From Torreya grandis (taxonomy: Eukaryota; Streptophyta; Pinopsida; Cupressales; Taxaceae), in the NCBI GenBank assembly GCA_037957365.1, contig JARHVA010002685.1, positions 1,961,501 to 2,025,500 of the forward strand: a stretch of DNA of 64,000 bases, given 5' to 3'. The notes under the pieces are model-generated. The model was not told the DNA's origin. It saw only the letters and a list, made by a program, of their open reading frames with translations, and did not search any database. Shown here in pieces: positions 36,650 through 49,386 of this stretch (its first letter is position 1; every line of letters starts with the position of its first letter). The position numbers and the translations under genes are program-made.

Positions 36650-39600
36650 TGTCGATCAAATTCGACCCTACAGGTCAAATTGGGGCACCTATAGGTAAAA
36701 ACTTGAGTTTTAGGTGTTATTTTGGGTATAATATTATGTCATATGATGTATTATATGTATTTTTATGTTATTCCATATCATATTAGCCTTGGTAAATTAT
36801 TTTTTTAGTCTATTTATCATTTTGAGTCATTTTGGGGGTCATAAATGGGCATTAAATGAGTTTTACAGCCTCTTAGGGAAATGTGAAGGTTAAAAAAGGT
36901 GATTTAATTCCCCATACATACTAATACATCTTAATAAATTATTGGTATCTAAAGGTGGTAGTTTCTTCAGAAGAAAGGGTAGTTTTCTTAGGAAAAGATA
37001 AGAATTTAGAATTAATATGGCCCATGGGGAAGTGTGCCACATGGGATAATGTTAGGGTATGTCTCCTTAGATTCCTAAAGCTTAATTAAAAGTTTTAAAT
37101 AATCATAAGGTGCCAATTTTGAGATAAAACCATTCTACTCCTTTTTCACCCTTTTAGACATATAGAACCAGTCTTTGGGTTTATACTTAGTATGGCCATT
37201 AGAGGAGGTTTCAGATCAAATGCCTTGGGGAGTTGAAATTAAAATTAGAGAGATTAATTTCCATAACAATATATAGAATAATTTTTGCATGTGCTTTATG
37301 AACCTTCATCATGAAGTTGACTATGTTTTTATGCTTACTAATATGTGTATCTTGTAGGTTTTTCTCTTATTTAGATGATTTTACACAATAAAGTTGATAA
37401 TATTGGTTAAAATTTATTTTTAATCCCTTATCTCGTTTTTCCATGATTTTTTTCATAATTGGAGTTGATTTGATGAGTCAACCAGCTGATTTTATAAGAA
37501 GTGAAGGAATGGAGTTGCAATATTTTCTTCCAATTACTAGAGGTTTCTCTAATGCTATGGTTCCAAAATTAAGTGAAATTATTTTTTATTTAACATACAT
37601 TCCATTTATTCATATTTAATTATAAATCCATTTCAAGAGCTAAGATATCAAGTAAATGAACAAAATGTTCAGCTACAGTAGTTGTATGGTCTACCACTTC
37701 TTGGGGAAACATGAGATGTGTGTTTGAACATTCTCTATGGTTTGGAAGGTTTGAGCATTATTTAACACCATTTGAAAGAGTGTTGATAATATTTAATTAT
37801 ATTTTAACCTCAAGGAGACCTTCCAATAAAACTTGTGGCACTTTGGGATAAATTCCCAAAACTATCAAAATAAAGATCCAACCCCTTTTTTGAGGTTTAT
37901 TATTCAAAGTTGCATTATTTTATAGAGCTCCAAAGTAAATTTATTTTGAATATCCCATATATGTATATCAAATTTCAAGATAATAGAGGTTTCTTAGTTG
38001 AGGAGAGTGGTTTTTGAAAGCCCTCAAGTTGATCTTTGAACATTGAAATTCCACAGTGTTATCTATAAAAAGATGAATTGAGAACAAGTTCTAGGCATAA
38101 TGAGTGGATTTGGTGCTTAATACTAAGTTGTAATGTATTTTTTAACTAAAAAATAATATATTTATCAAGAAAAATAATCAAGGAGGTACTAAAAGTGTGG
38201 TTTTCACTCACCAAGGATGAATCTATTTGTCCAAATGGCTTCAGCATAGTCACCTACAACCATAATACCTCTATCAAAGCTTAACCTAAACTTGAAAATT
38301 AGACTATGCCCCATATGTGAGTGTTTATAAATGGTGAATTTTACATCCATGATCTAAAAATACCATCAATATAAGATGATAAGTGGTGTCATGTTCCTCA
38401 AACACACATATTACAGGTGTTCCACCATTTAATAATACAACCTATAGCCAACTATAGGAGCATACAGTCCAACATGCAAGTTTAAGATATAAACACCAAG
38501 GTTAGAAGATAAGAAAGGTTTTAAAAATTTTAATTATATTTAATAATTATTTTTCACCTTGAAATAGAGGAAAATACACCTACATGGTTTCATCTTGCCC
38601 AATAAAATTGACTATGTTGATTGAGAAAGGTAGTGAACTAAGGGGTGATGGTCCTTCATATGGGTATAGCCCAAACATAAGATAAATGGATAAAATAAAT
38701 AAAAAATAACTCAATTTATCCCTTAAGGTTTTTATCCTCTGTTCTAAATCCCAAAACATGCAACCATGCACCTACTGGTGCCCTTCCAATGCAAAACATA
38801 GTCAAAAGTGACGCTTAATCCTGACTAGGCAAAATGTATGGAAAAGAACATAGAGGGTTGAAGTGATGGGAAATATTACATCATTATTATATCAATCTCC
38901 ATAATCCCTTAACAATTTAAATTAATTTTTAATATATTACTTAAGGTCCTATGAACACCTACAACCACTATAGGTGACTACATGGCAAGCAGTAAGCTAG
39001 GACAATATGTATAAAGGATGTTTTAGGATAGGTAGGGTGATAAAATGGGTTAAAAAAATCACAAAAGTATTAAAACAAGATGAATTAGGTTTTATAAATT
39101 AACTTTGAGGATAAATTATACAAGTATACCTACAGGTGTACATTCTAAAATAGAGATACAATCAGATATACACTTAGTCATGTCAAAGTAGTGTGTATGG
39201 GAAGGAGTATATAAAGATATAAAGTCATGAAAAAACATAAAATGAATTAATAAGTACCATAATTGTCTCTATAGGCTCTTAAAAATTTGAATAAATCAAA
39301 GAAAGGATCTTAAACATGTAAAACACAGTCTACATTCTAGATCATGCAAAGTTTATCTCCACATATAGTCTATCTTGGGTCTTAAGGATTTTGGAAGGTC
39401 AAATGACTTGGTAAAGGGATAAAAATTTATATGTAAAAACTGTAAGACTCTAATAAGACCATAAAACCTTTTTTTTAAGATAAATAAGGTAAGTTCCCTC
39501 TATTTTGTCTCAGAAAGAGGGCACTTCCCCTCATGCATAAACTGGTAGGTTTGGAGAGAAGGGATGAGAAGAGTGCATCAAGAGATAATTAAACCTTAAT

Positions 39601-41554
39601 ATAAGGTGTGATAGGTTTTATATAATCTATAAAAATATTTTAAACCAATCACAAAATTTGTAAATGAAATAAAATGGTCTAGATGGCTAAAGTTGTAGTT
39701 AAGCCTAATAGGCAGGTTTTGGCCTAGTGCCCAAATGAAAGGTCAAATCCATTTTTAGCATGAATTGATATTTATACCCTATTTAAACATTTTTAATTCA
39801 TAATATAAATTTAAAATATTTTTTAATTAAAAAAACTCTTGAATAATCCATTTTTGGCTCAAAAACACTAGGCTTGCAAGAAAAGGAGAAATGAGCTCGA
39901 TAGGAGAAGTTAGATGCTCATATCTTCTTGGAAGTTATGAATGGGAATATAAGAAGGTTTTAGGAATAATAAAGGTTCTTTAAAAATTATCTTTTGACTT
40001 TTTTTTCATTTTCAATGTCATAATTTTATGCACAAACCTTAAGAGCAAAAAATAGGCTTAAAACTTTGCAAACCCTTACTAGTGACCCAAGGAAGGAAAT
40101 GAAGGAGATAATACACCCAAATGGAATATTTGTATTAGGATTATTATTATATATTTTATAATACTCTCTCATTATACTTACCATCAAGATGAGCTATATA
40201 GAATCTGTATGGATAGGGTACAAAACTACTTCTTTTGACTATTTTGTGCATTACGTAGGTTATAGGGACTTTCAAGCGATGAACAAAACTTTGGGAGGAA
40301 GATATAAAATTTGGATAACCCATAATTCTAATTTAATACTTCATAAAAACTCATAAGTGCCTTAAATATATGATTCATCTCATCCAGTCAAAACTAGCAT
40401 AGTGGACAAACTAGTGAGAAGGGTGGAAAACTTTAAGTGGGCTGATTTTAAGGTGTTCATGGTATCTCTAAGTCCATAAATGGTATTTAAAGATGTAATA
40501 TGCTTACTCCCACATATTTTTGTGTAAAAATGATGCCTTTTTGGAGGAAAACTATGCAGGGTGAATTAAAGAAGAGTTTTTAAGACTACAGATGGTGATG
40601 GCTATCTTATATAAGTTTCTAGAGCACTAGGACTACAACCAATGAATGAAGAGGCATGTTTAGAAGCCTTAACATTAATTACAATCATCATAAATATCCA
40701 TAATCATTTATAGATTGTTTAAATAGGTCCAAATCATTAAGGTAGTTTTTTAAACCATAATGAGAACTTTCATGCCACTTTACAAGAGTTTCATGCACAA
40801 GTAACTCCTTTTCTCAGCTTGACAAGTGTCCTTATGACCCTTGGAATTATTTATTATCTTATCTCTCTCAATTTATATAATAAATAGCCATTTTTGCCAT
40901 TGTAACTTATTATCCACTTGATCATGGTGAAGCCCTACTCATTTGCATATCATTTTATCAATAATACTACTAATTTTTACCTCTTCCATGACTATTCATA
41001 GTGTTCTCAATTGAATGTTTGATTTTGATTAAGTGATGAATCTTGTTTCCTTAGAATATTGTTTCATTATCTCACTTATTTTCTATTATAAAGCTTATTA
41101 TTGTAGGGCATGTGAAGTGTTCTAGTAACTATCAAGGTTGAGTGAGTTAGTCTATTCACTAGTGCCATTCAAGGCCTCTTGTTTAGTCCTCCTAATATAA
41201 ACATTCATCCATAACCTCATAATGTAACATTGATTTTAAAATATGTAGATTGGAGAAGTTTATGTTTGGTTAGTCCTTTGTTCTCTTGTGTAACATGAAG
41301 CTAGTTTGAAGTCATCAACTTATTTGGTGTATCACCTCCCTTAGAATAGTTTTTTTTCAATTTTTTATCTCCCTTTCCTACCCAAAAAGTTTAGGTGTAA
41401 TAGTGATCCAAAGTGACAAATAAATAAATCTAGATATATCTAGAGATTCATCTCATCCTTAGGTTACCCACAAGCCTAGAGGTGTTTCAATTGTGCCACT
41501 TCGATGAGAAGATTTGAGACATTTCCTCAAAGGGTGAAAATCCAAGTGAGAATA
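36650..41554 (+). mobile_element. LTR-A2 (5' LTR of array A)
   Basis: About 4.9 kb, starting TGTCGATCAAATTCGACC and ending AAGTGAGAATA. It carries the inverted repeat at 36659-36681, several CACCTATAGGT-type palindromes, and a stem-loop at 39488-39530. The spacer ATTTT and the primer site follow. Confidence 0.85.
39488..39530 (+). other. Conserved stem-loop in LTR-A2
   Basis: The arm at 39488-39503 (GGTAAGTTCCCTCTAT) faces AAAGAGGGCACTTCCCC at 39514-39530. Three or four mismatches have accumulated, but position and loop (TTTGTCTCAG) match the other copies. Confidence 0.6.
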
Positions 41555-41559
41555 ATTTT

Positions 41560-41576
41560 TGGCATACCTAGTGGGA
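41560..41576 (+). promoter_or_regulatory. Primer-binding site, first internal region of array A
   Basis: TGGCATACCTAGTGGGA lies five bases after the LTR-A2 end, starting with the TGG expected of a site complementary to a tRNA CCA end. A tRNA-Arg type is possible from the TGGCRYRCC start, as reported for Ogre-like elements, but the match is not good enough to be sure. Confidence 0.5.
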
Positions 41577-41756
41577 CTCTTGATCCAAGAAGTTGAAACA
41601 TTTTTGGTGTTGTCTTTCAACAATTAGACTTTGGAGGCATCTATCCAAGCATCAATGGATACTTCAAAATTACATCAACTAGTCAAGAAACCCATGTATT
41701 ATTTTTGAAAATTGTTGATGATCTTTCCTTGTGTTGTTACTTCCTAATGAAGATTC

Positions 41757-43966
41757 ATGGCTGACCTTGGTGTTGAGTTATGTTTTACATAAGTTGGTGA
41801 GGTATGTCTAGCCTATGCCATTCCACATCAGCCCTATCATGATCCTTATCAGCCCATTCATGAAGTGTATTATCCCTAAAATAAACCTTCTCTATATCTT
41901 GCTCTTAATCAACCTAGTCACTTCTCTAATTAGTCCATTTCCACTTTCAAGAAAATTATATTAGGCTATGTGAGGTATATGTTGGATCTTGATACTCTAA
42001 GGGGATGTGGTCAAGAGGTTCCTAGTCATTTTATTAATAAGGTGAGAGATGCATTAGAGATGGTCAAAAGAGAGTGGGCACCTATTAAGAGAGATAATTG
42101 GTAAAGCCTCACAAGTGAGATGATATATGTGAGTGGCTTGGTTTCTTCCTTAGAGGATAGGCTAAGAATTCATGAAAGGAAACCTCTCCAAACCTATCAG
42201 CCTTAATATCCACTTCCCTAAGATTGCTATCAATCCTATTCAACCCCTACTCATGAGCCTAATAAAGCTTATCAAAGTCATCCTTTTCCAAATCAATTGG
42301 ATAATATGAATATGCAATAGTCCATGCTATTAGTAAAATAAATGGAATCAAATCCATCATTTCCCTTTATAATTACATCCCCACCTTAAGAAGTGACCTC
42401 TAGATATGAGATTCCAAGTTAGAGAGAAGGTGTAGAATCCAAGCCTAAGGATATTCCAAGTTTATTTAACACTTCACCCATTCCTAAAATTAAATCACCA
42501 CCTTAATAAAAGACTCATAATATTAACATACTAAGATAGAGTAAGATAGTGAAATCATGGGGAAAGAAAGAGGATAAAAGCCTTGATAAGGAGTGTGAAG
42601 TTGAGAAAGAGCTTGATCCTATACAAGCCCTCTCACCCTTCCTCAAGTGACCTATTGTATTCTATGTATGCCCTCTTGTAATCCTCATTCTCATGAATAT
42701 TCCTATGACCTTCAAGAAATAATTTCCCAAGAGAACCTATCTAAGAAAATTGAAGATTAGAGTCAAAGATGAAGTTGCCAAGTCAAGGTGTGATGAAGGT
42801 TTAGACCCAAAAGAATATCCTATGCCTAAACACACCCCATATAGCCTCCCTCAAGAATGTTTTCAAACTAAATCAGATGTGAATGAAGTGATTTTCAAGT
42901 GGAAGGAAGAAAACCAAGTCATTTTATCTCAATATTTTCCTCCCCTTCTTCAAGAGTTTCCAAAATAATCCCCTACAATGTATTCTCAATATGATTTTGA
43001 GCCCTATGCTCCACCTCCACCAAATAGTTCATCTTTTCCTCACCTCATCACAATTTTAATTGATTTATATATGGTATGGGAACCCAAATAGGATAATTTG
43101 GTTGTTTAAAATTTATAACTCTTGCTTGAATAAAGTGTAACACCTTAGTAGCCTTATTGGGCTAGGTCACCAAATTTCAAGATGCCTAGTCTTGGCATCT
43201 CCAAGAAGGAGAATGAGATTGAATATCTTGTATACCTTGAGAAGAAAGATAATATTATGATATATGATATATATTTTGAGATCCCTCAATATGTCTTAAG
43301 TGCTGAAGAAGAGTTGAGTCCTTGTGTTGAATCTTCTTATTTGGTTGATGATGAAGAATGTGTTCCTTTTGTTGAAGAGGAGCTATTAGATGAATTCATT
43401 TTAGACTCTAAAGAAGAGGATTAAGAATATTCTCTTGTTTTCCCCCTTCATTATTCTCATCAAAGAGAATATGAGAACTTGTCTCAGCATTTTGAAACAT
43501 TTTCAATGAGTTTGAGTCTCTCAAGGGGTCTACAAATTCTTTGGAGCTGATTACAAGTGATGGTAAACAAGATGAAACTATTAAAAATGTCATATATGAG
43601 AAAGATCAAGGTTTACCTAATCCTCTGAAGCTCAAGACAAGATTCTAATACTTTCAATATTTAAAGGAACAATACACTACTCTTGAGATCATGCCTACAA
43701 AGAAGATGCAAGTTGATCATGAGATGAAGAGTGGGAAAAAATATGAGGTATGTGTACAAGGATGAGAGGAATAATATTAAATTAGTGATCTCTTTGAATA
43801 TGATCTAATCTAGGGCATAATAATTGAAGTTCCAAGAAATAGGTCTAATCCATCAAGTGTTCATTCAAAAGAGAAACATGCTTGGCACCATGATTCATAT
43901 CACTAAGAAGGAGATGCAAGAAACTTTACTTTTGATCCTGGAAAGGGAGGTATGCTTAATTGTTAG
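41757..43966 (+). pseudogene. Decayed gag-like protein of family A, first internal copy
   Basis: An ATG at 41757 opens a frame that stays recognisable for ~735 codons. The N-terminal ~55 residues are Tyr/Pro/His-rich (IPHQPYHDPYQPIHEVYY). The block shared with family B spans about 41928-42200, with LGYVRYM, RGCGQEV and KREWAPI. A Pro/Ser-rich region follows. An open piece at 42750-42968 contains GLDPKEYPMPKHTPY, and an acidic open piece at 43182-43424 contains ECVPFVEEELLDEF. The end near 43920-43966 reads NFTFDPGKGGMLN. The ATG, the two open pieces and the shared block are all in one frame. Interruptions are mainly TAA/TAG at Gln positions plus a local frame change near 42630-42745. No CCHC, protease or RT motif is visible. 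Family unknown. Confidence 0.7.
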
Positions 43967-44233
43967 TTGTATATAGTTATTTTATTCCTAGTTTTCTTAA
44001 GTGTTTTAGGCATATGTGTGTCTTATTAGTGTGTTTGATATGCTTTATGTTTGTCCTTTATATTGTGTGGTTGAGGTAGTCAAATGGTCTTGTATTGATC
44101 AAATATTGTGGTCAATGGTAAAAGGTCTCCTTGTTTTGTTTTAGACTTTAGATGACTCCCTAACCTTAATGGATTGATAAGGCTACTGGTCTAGTTAGTA
44201 TAGCAGGCATACTACCCTTATGAATTACCAATT

Positions 44234-47200
44234 TTTTAATGAAATTTGACCTTGTAAGTCAAATTTTGGCACCTATAGGTAAAATTTTAGTTTTAGGTAT
44301 TTTAGGGGTATAATATTATGTCATAGGATGTATTATATGTCTTTTGATGTTATTCCATATCATATTAGGCTTGGTTAATTAGTTTTTTAGTCCATTTATC
44401 TTTTTGAGTCATTTTGGGTGTCATAAATGGGCATTAAATGAGTTTTAAAGCCTCTTAGGAAAATTTTAAGGTTCCAAAAGGTGATTTCACACCCCATGTG
44501 TCCTCATACATCTTAATCAATTGTTGGTAATTGAAGGTGGTAGGTTCTTAAAAAAAGGATAGTTTTCTTGGGAAAAGAGAAAATTTTAGCACTTGTATGG
44601 CCCATGGGGAAGTGTGACACATGGGTTAAGGTCAATAAATGTCTCTTTATCTTATTAAATCTCAATCACACAATTTAAATGCTATACAAGTGCAAATTCT
44701 TAGCTAAAACCTTTATACTCCTTTTTCACCTTTCTAGACTTATAGAACCAAGAGGTGAGGTTTAATATAAAACACATTAGGGAGTTGAAATTACACTCAA
44801 ATAAATTAATTTAAATAATAAGAGTTTGAATAATGGTTGAATTTTCTTTATGAACCATCCTCATGAAGTTGACTATGTTTTTTTGCTTACTAATTTATGC
44901 ATCCTACAGGTTTTACTCTTATTTGGATGATTCCATACAATAAAATTGATGATATTAGTTATATATTATATTTAATCAATTATTTCATGTTATCCATGAT
45001 TGTATTCACATTTGGATTTGATTTGATGAGCCAACCAACTCAGTTTGTAAGGAGAAGTGAAGGAAAGGAGTTTTAGTCTTTTCTTCCAATTGTTGGAGGT
45101 TTCTTCTGTGCTATGGTTTCAAAATGAAGTGAAGTAATGTATTATTTCCCATATATTAATTTAATTCATATTAAATTCCAAATAAAACTCCAATATCCAC
45201 TTTGAGATAAAACAAGATCAAGTAAATGCACAAAATGGTCATCTATAGTAGTTATATGGTCTGTCATTTCTTGGGGAAACATGGAATGTGTGTTTGAACA
45301 TTATCTAAGGTTTGGAACGTTTAAAAATTATTTAAAACAATTTTTAAGAGTTTTGATAAGATTTAATGATATTTTAACCTAAAGGAGACCTTCCAAACAA
45401 ATTCATGGTACTTTGGGAAATTCCCAAAATTGTCAAAATAGAGGTCCAACCCCTTTTTTGAGGTTTCTTATACAAAGTTACATTAGTTAATAAATCCTAT
45501 AATAACATTTGTTTTCAATATACCATATAGGTATATAAAATATAAATATAAGAGAGGTGTTTGAGTTGAGGATATTGGTTTTTAAATTCCCTTAAGTTGC
45601 TCTTTGAATAATGAAATTCCACAATGTTATCTACAACAGGATGAATTGATAACAAGTTCTAGGCCTAATGAGTGGATTTGGTGCTTAAGACTAAGTTATA
45701 ATGTATTTTATCACTAAATAACATATATTTGTCATGTAAAATAATCAATTAGGTACTATAATAGTGGTTTTCACTCACCAAGGATGATTCATTCTGTATA
45801 AATAGCTTAAACATAGTAACCTACAACCATACTGCCTGCTTCAAAGCTTAACCCAAAGTTGAAAATTAGACTATGCCAGATATATGAGTGTTTATAAATG
45901 GTTAAGGTGGTATAAATGATATAAAAATAACATAAATATAAGATGATAAGTGGTTTCATGTTCCTCAAACACACCTATAGGTGTTCCACCTTTTGGAATT
46001 ACAACCTACATCCAACAATAGGAGCACCTACTCCAGAATGCAAGTTTGAAATGAAACCACAAAGGTTAGTAGATGAGAAAGGTTTTAAAATGTTTCATGA
46101 GATTTAATAATTGTGTGTCACATTTAAATATATTAAAATAAACCTATAGGGTTTCATCATACCCAACATAGTTGATTGTGTTGATTGAGAAAGGTAGTGA
46201 ACTAAGGGGTGATGGTCCTCGATATGGGTATAGCCAAAGCATCAGATAAATGGATCTAAGAAACAACAAATGAATCTATTTAAACCTTAATAGTTTTTAC
46301 CCTTTTTAATATGCCCAAAAAATTCAATCATGCACCTATAGGTTCCCTTTGAATGTAAAACACAGTCAAAAGTGACACTCAGTCCTTACTAGGCAAAATG
46401 TATGGAAAGGAACATGGAGGGTTGAAGTGATGGGAAATATTTGAACTCCTCCATCATGATAAAATAAATATACATAATACCTTGATAATTTATATAAATT
46501 TTTCATCGATTCCTTAAGGTCCTATGAGCACTTATAGCCATTGTAGGTGATTGTATGGTAGGCAGTAAACTAGGACAATGTGTCTAAAGGATGTTTTAGG
46601 ATAGGTAGGGTCAATAAATGGGTTCACACAATAACTAAAGGATTAAAATGGACTTAATTAGGTTTTATACATTGAATTTGAGGCTAAATTATACAATCAT
46701 ACCTATATGTTTACCTTCTAGAATAGAGACATAGTCAAATATACACCCAGTCTTGTCCAAGCAGTGTGTATGGGAAGGAGTATGTAAAGAGATAAAGTGA
46801 TGACCAGAAATATAATGAATTAATCATAACCATTATTTTACCTATAGGATATTAAAAATTAAAATAAATAAAATAAAGGATTCTAAACATGTAAAACACA
46901 GTCTACATTCTAGATCATGCATAGTTTATCTCCACATATAGTCTGTCTTGGTTCTTAAGGATTTTGTAAGGTCAAATTACTTGGTCAAGAGATAATTTTT
47001 TTTATATAAAATCTTTAAGAAATTAAAAATATTTTACAACCCTTTTTTTTGGTTATAAAAATAGGGGAAGTGTGATCTATTTTGTCTTAGATAGAGGTCA
47101 CTTCCCCTTATGTATCAACTGGCAAGTTTGGAGAGAAGGGATGATACAAGTGAATAAAGAGGCAATGGAAAATTATTATAAGGTGTTATATTTTGTATAT

Positions 47201-49186
47201 AATCTATAAAAATATTATAAACAAAGAAAAAATGGGGAAATTCAATAAAGTGGTATAGATGACTAGGGTTGTAGTCAAGCTTACTAGGTAGGTTTTGGCC
47301 TAGTGCCCAAATAAAAGGTCAAATCCATTTTTAGCATGAAGTGAGATTTATAAAATATTGAAACATATTTTTTAGGTAATAATATACACTTATAAGCTTG
47401 GGTAATGAAAATAAACCCTTAAATAAGCCATTTTTGGCTCAGAGACAACACTAGGCCTATAGAAAAAGGAGAAAAGAGCTTGATAAGAGAAGTTTAGATG
47501 ATCATATATTATTGGAAGTTGTGCATGGGAATACATGAAGGTTAGAGGTTTAGTAAGGATATTTAAAAATGATCTATTTAAATTGTTTTTCAACTTCAAT
47601 GTCAGAACTTTATGAACAAACCTTAAGAGCAAAAAATAGATTTAAACCCTTGCAAACCCTTGCTAGTGACATGGGGAAGGAAATGAAGGAGATAGTGCAC
47701 ATAAATGGAATATTTTTCCTAGTATTATGATTGTATTTTGTATAATACTCTCTTAGGATAATTTCCATTATGATTAGCTTTATAGAATTTGTACCAATAG
47801 GGTACAATACTACTTTTTTTGACTATTTTATACATTTTATAGGTTCTAGGGACTTTCAAGGGATGAAACCAACATTTATAGGAAGATATAAACTTATGAT
47901 AACCCATAATGTCAATTTAATACTTCACAAAAGACCATAACTACCTCAACTAGATGATTCATCTTAGCCAATCAAAACTGGCATAATGGACAAGATAGTG
48001 AGGAGGGAAAACTTCAAGTGAGTTGATTTTAAGGTGTGCTTGATGCCTATAATGCCATGGAGGGTATTGAAATTTTTCATATAATTACTCCCACGTATTT
48101 TCATGGAAAATTGATGCCTTTTTGGAGGCAAAGTGTGAAGGGTGCATGAAAGAAGCATTTTTTTTAACTACAAATGGTGATGGCTCATCTCTAGAAGTTT
48201 CTAGAGGATCAGGATTATAACCAATGCATGAAGAGGAATGTATGAAATATTTACCATTCATTAAAATAATAATACATGTACTTAATCAGTTTTGGGATGT
48301 TAAAATAGTTCCGAATCATGAAGAAATTTTTTTAAACTAGAATGAGAACTTTAATGGCACTTTACAATATTTTCATGACTTGGAGAGCCATTTATTCCTT
48401 CTAACCTTACATGGTTCATCCCAAACCCTATTTTTATTCACAAGTTTCTCAATTCCTTATCTTTAAAAGTGTCCTTATGACCCTTGGAATTATCTCTTAA
48501 TTTTTATAAGAACTAGCCATTTTAGCCATTGTAACTTATGCTCCACCTAAGTATGGTGAAGCCATACTCATTTGCATACTATTTGATAAATAATAATACT
48601 GATTTTTACCTCTTCCATGACTATTAATAGTGTCCTCAATTGAATTTTGTATTTTGATTCAGTGATGACTCTTGTTTCCTTAACATATTATTTCATTCTC
48701 TCACCTATTTGTATTTTGAAAGCTTCTTCTTGTAGGGCATGTGAAGTGTTATAGGAAGTGTCAAGGTTAAGTGGGTTAGTATATTCACTAGTGTCATCCA
48801 AGGCCTCTTGTCTATTCCTCCTATCCTAAACATCCATCCATAGCTCAAAATGTAACATTGATGTGAGAAGATGCATATTGGAGAAGTGTATGTTTGGTTA
48901 GTCCTTTGTTTTCATGTGTAACATGTAGCTAGTTGAAAGTCATAAAATTATTTAGTGTATCACCTCCCTTATATTAGTTTTCTTTCAATTTTTTCTCTCC
49001 CTTCCCACACCCTCCCAAAATTTTAGGTGTAGTAGTGATCCAAAGTTGTACATCAAGGGAGCTATCCCTATTTAGAGATTCACTTCATCCTTAGGCTACC
49101 CATAAGCCTAGAGGAATTCAAATTGTGCCACTTGGATGAGGAGAGATTATAAATCATCTCAAAAGGTGAAAATCCAAGTGATAATA
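44234..49186 (+). mobile_element. LTR-A3 (middle LTR of array A)
   Basis: About 4.95 kb. The start has decayed (TTTTAATG instead of TGTTGACC) but the inverted repeat follows at 44243-44265, and the end is AAGTGATAATA. It is alignable to A2 and A4 throughout and carries the stem-loop at 47064-47107. Confidence 0.85.
47064..47107 (+). other. Conserved stem-loop in LTR-A3
   Basis: GGGGAAGTGTGATCTAT (47064-47080) faces ATAGAGGTCACTTCCCC (47091-47107): 14 of 17 pairs hold around a 10-base loop. Confidence 0.7.
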
Positions 49187-49191
49187 GTTTT

Positions 49192-49208
49192 TGGCATGCC
49201 CGATGGGA
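49192..49208 (+). promoter_or_regulatory. Primer-binding site, second internal region of array A
   Basis: TGGCATGCCCGATGGGA lies five bases after the LTR-A3 end. It differs from the first copy at three positions, all transitions. Confidence 0.5.
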
Positions 49209-49386
49209 ATCTTGGTCCAATAATTTGAAAGATTTTGGTGTTGTCTTTTAACAATCAGAATTTGGAGACATTAATATAAGCATCAATGGTGACTATAAAG
49301 TTATATCAGCTGGTCAAGCAGCCCAATTATTTATTTTTAATATGTTTATGATATTTCCTTGTGTTCATGCTTCCTAATGAAGTTTC

